DNA from: Prevotellaceae bacterium
GTDB lineage: Bacteria; Bacteroidota; Bacteroidia; Bacteroidales; UBA932
Length of the DNA: 7,988 nt
Direction: 5' to 3'
Assembly (NCBI GenBank): GCA_031259225.1
Contig: JAIRLT010000133.1
Coordinates: 1-7,988, forward strand
Shown piece after piece: positions 4,994 to 7,988 of this stretch (position 1 is the first letter of the stretch; the number at the start of each line of letters is the position of its first letter). The notes beneath the pieces were generated by a model. It was not told the origin of the DNA and did not search any database. It worked only from the letters and a program-made list of their open reading frames with translations. A program made the position numbers and the translations under genes.

Positions 4994-6481
4994 TTGGGAA
5001 AAAAAATCATTATCATCGGCGCCGGCATATCGGGATTGACAGCCGGTATTTACGCCCGCCTCGCCGGCTTCGACGCGGAAATTTACGAAGCGCACCGGCA
5101 GGCGGGCGGCAACTGTACCGGCTGGACGCGCGGTCAATACCACATCGACGGATGTATCGAATGGGTTACCGGTTCCCGGGAAAACAGCTCCCTGCACGAT
5201 ATTTGGACGACCACCGGCGCTTTGACGGACAACACGGAAGTCTACCTGCCCGAAGAAATCGTTTCCACCATCCACGAAGGCAACCTGTACCACCTCCATG
5301 CGCAAATCGACCGGATGCAGGAAACTTTCATGCAGCTTTCGCCGGAAGACGCGCCGGTCATAAAAAAACTCATCAAATACATACGCCAGAAACAACACAT
5401 CAAAGTCCCCGTAAAAAAACCCTTTGACCGTCCCGACCTCTGGGAACTGGCTAAACTGGGCTTCCACATGCTGAAAGCCGGCATGCCCGACCGAAAAACA
5501 AGCCGCCTCTCGGTAGGCGAATTTATAGCGCAATTCAAATCGCCGGTTATACGCCGCCTCCTGTCATGTACCATACACCCCGACATGCCTTCGTATGCCC
5601 TGTTTTTCTCATTAGGCACACGCACCTCCGGCGACGGCGGCTGGGTGCAGGGCGGCTCACAGGCATTTGCCGGACGCATCCGGCAACGCTTCGAAGCATT
5701 GGGCGGCATACTGCACCTGAACAGCGAAGTCAATGAAATAATCATTAAAAACGGCGTTGCCACCGGCATCAAACGCGCAGGCGACCCTGCCGAAATCCCC
5801 GCCGACTACATCCTGCCCGCCATTGACGCCCACACCCTGCTCTACCGCTTACTCGGCGGACGCTACAAAAGCGCCTATTTTGAAAAACGCTTTAACCATC
5901 CCGACAAATACATTATTTCGGCAGTTACCCACATTGCCCTGGGCGTCCATGCCGACCTCTCCGGCTACCCGCACCACCTCTGCATCGAACCGCCGCAACC
6001 CTTTGTCCTCAATGGAACGAACATCACCCAACTAAATGTGAAAACCTATAACCACGACCCGGCTTTCACCACCGGCGGGCGCTCGTTGATTACGGTACTC
6101 CTGCGCGACACCCACTTCGACTACTGGAAAGCCTTGAAAGAACGCTCTGATGAAGCCTACCGGCGCGAAAAAGAACGCTTGGGCGCATGGGTCATCCGCC
6201 ACCTTTCGACGGTATTCCCTCCATTGGAAGACCGTTTGGAAATGATAGACATTGCGACGCCGCTCACTTTCCACCGCTATTGCCATACTTACAAAGGCGC
6301 ATACATGTCATTTCTTCCGGGGGCGCGTGTCCGGCAAGAATTTCACTGCGGACGCATCAAAGGAATAAAAAACCTTTACCTCGCAGGACAATGGGTTGCG
6401 CCTACCGGTGGTTTACCAATGGCTGCGGCTACCGGTAAATTTGCCGTGCAGCGCATTTGCCGCAAAGAGCGCATTAGTTGA
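4994..6481 (+). CDS. Second CrtI/RetSat-like FAD-dependent oxidoreductase
   Basis: This 495-residue protein has the FAD-binding fold of phytoene desaturase relatives: GAGISG at 9-14, Glu32 in IYEA, Gly38-Gly39 before NCTGW, a GGWVQGGSQAFAGRIRQRF segment near 215-233, and the closing motif NLYLAGQWVAPTGGLPMAA (about 460-478). It belongs to the same broad family as the product at 1007-2485 but is clearly diverged, so the two are probably not redundant. Expected chemistry is desaturation, isomerisation or saturation of a polyene or related hydrophobic chain; the substrate is unknown. The start is TTG at 4994: the frame is closed by TAA at 4979 with no ATG between, and the protein begins MGKKIIIIGAG, exactly where family members begin. 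No promoter box is obvious upstream. The TGA stop lies in a heptamer array, followed by a strong terminator. Confidence 0.87.
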   Translation: MGKKIIIIGAGISGLTAGIYARLAGFDAEIYEAHRQAGGNCTGWTRGQYHIDGCIEWVTGSRENSSLHDIWTTTGALTDNTEVYLPEEIVSTIHEGNLYHLHAQIDRMQETFMQLSPEDAPVIKKLIKYIRQKQHIKVPVKKPFDRPDLWELAKLGFHMLKAGMPDRKTSRLSVGEFIAQFKSPVIRRLLSCTIHPDMPSYALFFSLGTRTSGDGGWVQGGSQAFAGRIRQRFEALGGILHLNSEVNEIIIKNGVATGIKRAGDPAEIPADYILPAIDAHTLLYRLLGGRYKSAYFEKRFNHPDKYIISAVTHIALGVHADLSGYPHHLCIEPPQPFVLNGTNITQLNVKTYNHDPAFTTGGRSLITVLLRDTHFDYWKALKERSDEAYRREKERLGAWVIRHLSTVFPPLEDRLEMIDIATPLTFHRYCHTYKGAYMSFLPGARVRQEFHCGRIKGIKNLYLAGQWVAPTGGLPMAAATGKFAVQRICRKERIS

Positions 6482-6564
6482 AAATTGAAAGTTGAAAGTT
6501 GAAAATGGCTATCGCACTCGTGCGCTTGTCACCATTTTCAACTTTCAACTTTCAACTTTCAACT
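6476..6564. repeat. Long inverted repeat of GTTGAAA heptamers overlapping the stop codon
   Basis: Two 33-bp arms (6476-6508 and 6532-6564) are complementary with a single mismatch. Each arm is built of GTTGAAA heptamers ending in ATGG. The 23-nt spacer contains a further small palindrome, GCACTCGTGC. The oxidoreductase stop TGA (6479-6481) is in the left arm. RNA from either strand would fold into a long hairpin directly before the terminator. Confidence 0.9.
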
Positions 6565-6596
6565 AAAAAGGGCAGTCCTTCCGGGACAGCCCTTTT
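6565..6596. terminator. Bidirectional Rho-independent terminator
   Basis: The stem AAAAGGGC (6566-6573) pairs with GCCCTTTT (6589-6596). After an A-A mismatch it continues as GTCC (6575-6578) with GGAC (6584-6587) around a TTCCG loop. A-rich and T-rich flanks give a U-tract in both directions, fitting its place between convergent genes. Confidence 0.88.
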
Positions 6597-6620
6597 GTTG
6601 CAATACACACGTGGTCGTTT

Positions 6621-6648
6621 GCTTCACGCTCTACGCTTCACGCTTCAC
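6621..6648 (-). repeat. GTGAAGC heptamer array overlapping the rubrerythrin 3' end
   Basis: On the minus strand, two GTGAAGC units, a variant GTAGAGC and a fourth GTGAAGC run without a break. The variant unit supplies the TAG stop (6631-6633) of the rubrerythrin gene, and the units before it encode its last residues, VKREA. Confidence 0.85.
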
Positions 6649-7200
6649 ATTTTTGAAATACCGGTTGTACAAGCCTTCAAAACCTTTGCCGTGACGCGCT
6701 TCGTCCTTGCACATTTCGTGCACGGTGTCGTGGATAGCGTCCAAATTCAGTTGTTTGGCAAGTGTGGCGATGCGTTTTTTGTCTTCGCATGCGCCGGCTT
6801 CGGCTTCCATCCGTTTTTGGAGGTTGGTTTTCGTATCCCATACGATTTCACCGAGCAGTTCGGCGAACTTCGCAGCGTGTTCCGCTTCTTCCCACGCATA
6901 GCGTTTGAAAGCTTCGGCGATTTCGGGGTAGCCTTCACGGTCTGCCTGCCGGCTCATCGCAAGGTACATGCCGACTTCGCTCGCTTCTCCGAGGAAGTGC
7001 GCCTTCAACCCGTCGAGCACAGTAGCATCAACGCCTTTGGCAACGCCAATCACATGCTCGTCGGCAAATCTTAGTGCGCCTTCGGTAGCGACTAATTCTT
7101 TAAATTTTTCTTTCGGTTGCTTGCATTGCGGGCAACGTTCGGGAGCTTCGTCCCCTTCGTGTACATAACCGCACACGGTACAAATCCATTTTTTCTTCAT
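6631..7200 (-). CDS. Rubrerythrin with N-terminal rubredoxin domain ('reverse' rubrerythrin)
   Basis: This 189-residue protein starts with a rubredoxin domain whose four iron ligands are Cys7, Cys10, Cys23 and Cys26. A four-helix ferritin-like domain follows, with a candidate di-iron set of Glu72 and Glu75 (GEASE), Glu105-x-x-His108 (EEAEH), a glutamate in MEAEA (132 or 134), and Glu167-x-x-His170 (DEARH). The order rubredoxin then ferritin is opposite to classical rubrerythrin; such reverse rubrerythrins act as cytoplasmic NAD(P)H-linked peroxidases that remove hydrogen peroxide in anaerobes. It lies 33 bp downstream of perR on the same strand with no separate promoter visible, so co-transcription and peroxide induction are likely. 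The ATG at 7200 directly precedes the rubredoxin cysteines. Its C-terminal codons are made of a GTGAAGC heptamer repeat. Confidence 0.93.
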   Translation of the reverse strand: MKKKWICTVCGYVHEGDEAPERCPQCKQPKEKFKELVATEGALRFADEHVIGVAKGVDATVLDGLKAHFLGEASEVGMYLAMSRQADREGYPEIAEAFKRYAWEEAEHAAKFAELLGEIVWDTKTNLQKRMEAEAGACEDKKRIATLAKQLNLDAIHDTVHEMCKDEARHGKGFEGLYNRYFKNVKREA

Positions 7201-7233
7201 GGTGTTTAAAAGATTTAAAAGTTTATAATTGAT

Positions 7234-7659
7234 TTAACAAAGCCCTGGGGCTTTGGTTTTACATTTTTTACAATAGCCTTTATAATAAAGTTGGATATCG
7301 GTAATCACAAAGCCGTCGATTTTCCCGGTGGCGACAGACGGGAGCCGTTTTACCGGCAAGTCGAACATGCTCCCGCAATGTTTGCAGCGGAAATGGGCAT
7401 GGGAAGAAATGTCGGCGTCATAGCGTACGTTTTTTTCATCGATAGTTATTTCGCTTATCGCGCCTTGTTGCGCAAGGAGTTTCAAAGTATTGTAAACGGT
7501 CGTTTTCGAGAGCGTCGGCATTGACGGGTAGAGATGGTTGAAAATAGTATCAGCTGTGGGATGGGTATAGTGCCCCATTAAATACTCCATAATGGCGATA
7601 CGCTGCACCGACGGCTTGATACCGTGCGTTTGTAACCTGTCAATGATGGATGTTTTCAT
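7234..7659 (-). CDS. perR: PerR-type peroxide-sensing Fur-family repressor
   Basis: This 141-residue protein has an N-terminal winged helix (about 1-80; recognition region TLSKTTVYNTLKLL at 49-62) and a C-terminal metal/dimerisation domain. The regulatory metal ligands match Bacillus subtilis PerR with constant spacing: His33, Asp81, His87, His89 and Asp100 correspond to His37, Asp85, His91, His93 and Asp104. Asp100, in place of the Glu found in Fur, is diagnostic for PerR. The structural zinc site is Cys92, Cys95, Cys130 and Cys133. PerR with iron represses peroxide-defence genes and is inactivated when peroxide oxidises the iron-binding histidines. The rubrerythrin gene 33 bp downstream is the obvious target. 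A good promoter and a PerR-box-like palindrome lie upstream, indicating autoregulation of the unit. The ATG at 7659 gives the normal family length. Confidence 0.92.
   Translation of the reverse strand: MKTSIIDRLQTHGIKPSVQRIAIMEYLMGHYTHPTADTIFNHLYPSMPTLSKTTVYNTLKLLAQQGAISEITIDEKNVRYDADISSHAHFRCKHCGSMFDLPVKRLPSVATGKIDGFVITDIQLYYKGYCKKCKTKAPGLC
7238..7255. promoter_or_regulatory. Palindrome at the 3' end of perR, possible attenuator or processing hairpin
   Basis: CAAAGCCC (7238-7245) and GGGCTTTG (7248-7255) are perfectly complementary around TG, giving at least a 7-bp stem with a 4-nt loop. It covers the last perR codons and sits just before the rubrerythrin gene. The downstream sequence has few consecutive Ts, so full termination is doubtful. 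Confidence 0.4.
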
Positions 7660-7666
7660 ATTAAAA

Positions 7667-7681
7667 TTGTACTTATTACAA
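7667..7681. promoter_or_regulatory. PerR-box-like operator
   Basis: TTGTACTTATTACAA is a 7-1-7 inverted repeat (six of seven positions symmetric), close to the B. subtilis PerR box TTATAATNATTATAA. It lies between the predicted perR start site and its ATG, where a bound repressor would block transcription. Confidence 0.55.
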
Positions 7682-7695
7682 AGTTGATTTTTTTA

Positions 7696-7726
7696 CAAAG
7701 GTAAATAAAAATTTCAATATTCCAAA
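7696..7726 (-). promoter_or_regulatory. perR promoter (Bacteroidota sigma-70 type)
   Basis: On the minus strand TTTG (7723-7726) is followed after exactly 19 nt by TACCTTTG (7696-7703), a full match to TTTG-N19-TAnnTTTG. Initiation is expected near 7690, about 30 nt before the perR ATG. Confidence 0.8.
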
Positions 7727-7758
7727 ATTTAAAAATTCCAAGCCATGACAAATATTTT

Positions 7759-7766
7759 TAATTTTG
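7759..7766 (+). promoter_or_regulatory. Possible divergent -7 box (TAATTTTG)
   Basis: It matches TAnnTTTG and points away from perR into the repeat element, but no TTTG/TTG is found at the -33 distance and no gene follows within the window. It is probably chance in A/T-rich DNA. Confidence 0.2.
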
Positions 7767-7788
7767 CGCCTTGCCGTTCGCTGCCGCG

Positions 7789-7988
7789 CGTCATTCCGAC
7801 CGGAGCGGCGAGGAACGAGCTGCGTAGCGGAAGCCCCCTAACCCCCAAAGGGGGAACCACAGGGCACGGGGCACAGGGGCATCATTGTAGGGGCGTTAGC
7901 CACCCCCTCTCCGTCGGGAGAGGGGGCTGGGGGGTGAGGACTAAATACGCAGCAGATTTCTCGACTCCGCTGCGCTCCGCTCGAAATG
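7789..7988. repeat. MITE-like element, copy 2, with extra repeats inside and cut by the window edge
   Basis: The left part (from CGTCATTCCGA at 7789 to about 7830) matches 2598-2639 with two differences. The right part (GCAGATTTCTCGACTCCGCT... from about 7949) matches the right arm of copy 1 and runs to the window end, lacking its last bases. Between them lie about 118 bp absent from copy 1, made of C5/G5 repeats. No gene is visible from 7660 to the end. Confidence 0.7.
7831..7926. repeat. C5/G5 repeats nested in MITE-like copy 2
   Basis: At 7831-7857 is a copy of the element at 3802-3828 with one base changed (AAA loop for GAA). At 7903-7926 is a perfect 10-bp hairpin, CCCCCTCTCC with GGAGAGGGGG around GTCG, followed by GCTGGGGGG-type sequence like that before fabG. 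Confidence 0.75.

Noticed and set aside
1..6481. Carotenoid biosynthesis cluster
   Set aside because: Two CrtI-like enzymes are present, but no phytoene synthase, prenyl transferase or lycopene cyclase is visible, and FabG, LolA-like and MMPL neighbours fit a polyketide or fatty-acid derived polyene better.
6499..7074. 191-codon + strand ORF opposite the rubrerythrin gene
   Set aside because: It is antisense to a clear rubrerythrin with all metal ligands and runs through the terminator hairpin.

Overview
The window looks like a chromosomal segment of a Bacteroidota bacterium, most likely Bacteroidales. Genes lack clear Shine-Dalgarno sites. The perR promoter has the phylum-typical form TTTG-N19-TAnnTTTG, and intergenic DNA is packed with short heptanucleotide tandem repeats and palindromic elements. 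No tRNA, rRNA, CRISPR array, transposase gene or phage gene is visible.

Left and centre (1-6481, all + strand): five pathway-type genes. They are the C-terminal part of an MMPL/RND-superfamily exporter (partial at the window edge), a CrtI/RetSat-like FAD oxidoreductase overlapping it by 4 bp, a secreted LolA-like lipoprotein-carrier protein, a FabG-type ketoreductase and a second CrtI/RetSat-like FAD oxidoreductase. The combination of MMPL exporter, periplasmic LolA-like protein, FabG and desaturase-like flavoproteins is the kind of gene set found in aryl-polyene/flexirubin-type pigment clusters. The ketosynthase, ACP and dehydratase genes that would prove this are not in the window. Inferred job: assembly and outer-membrane delivery of a polyene or modified acyl product.

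Right (6597-7740, - strand): a perR-rubrerythrin oxidative-stress unit, convergent with the pathway genes and separated from them by a strong bidirectional terminator. The Fur-family protein has all five metal ligands of PerR. The rubrerythrin has its rubredoxin domain at the N-terminus ('reverse' rubrerythrin). A PerR-box-like palindrome lies between the perR promoter and its start codon.

Intergenic DNA is the most unusual part. It is a mosaic of 7-bp (sometimes 8-bp) tandem arrays, 14-bp near-palindromic GCTGGCGCNNCAGC linkers, a MITE-like inverted-repeat element (one clean copy, one copy at the right edge carrying extra repeats), a 29-bp repeat present twice, and C5/G5 palindromes. Three stop codons lie inside heptamer arrays. 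A perfectly in-frame 21-bp (3 x 7) tandem array of 13 units upstream of the lolA-like gene forms a 106-codon ORF encoding a KKKTTRL repeat; it is the best candidate for something undescribed, though whether it is translated is uncertain.
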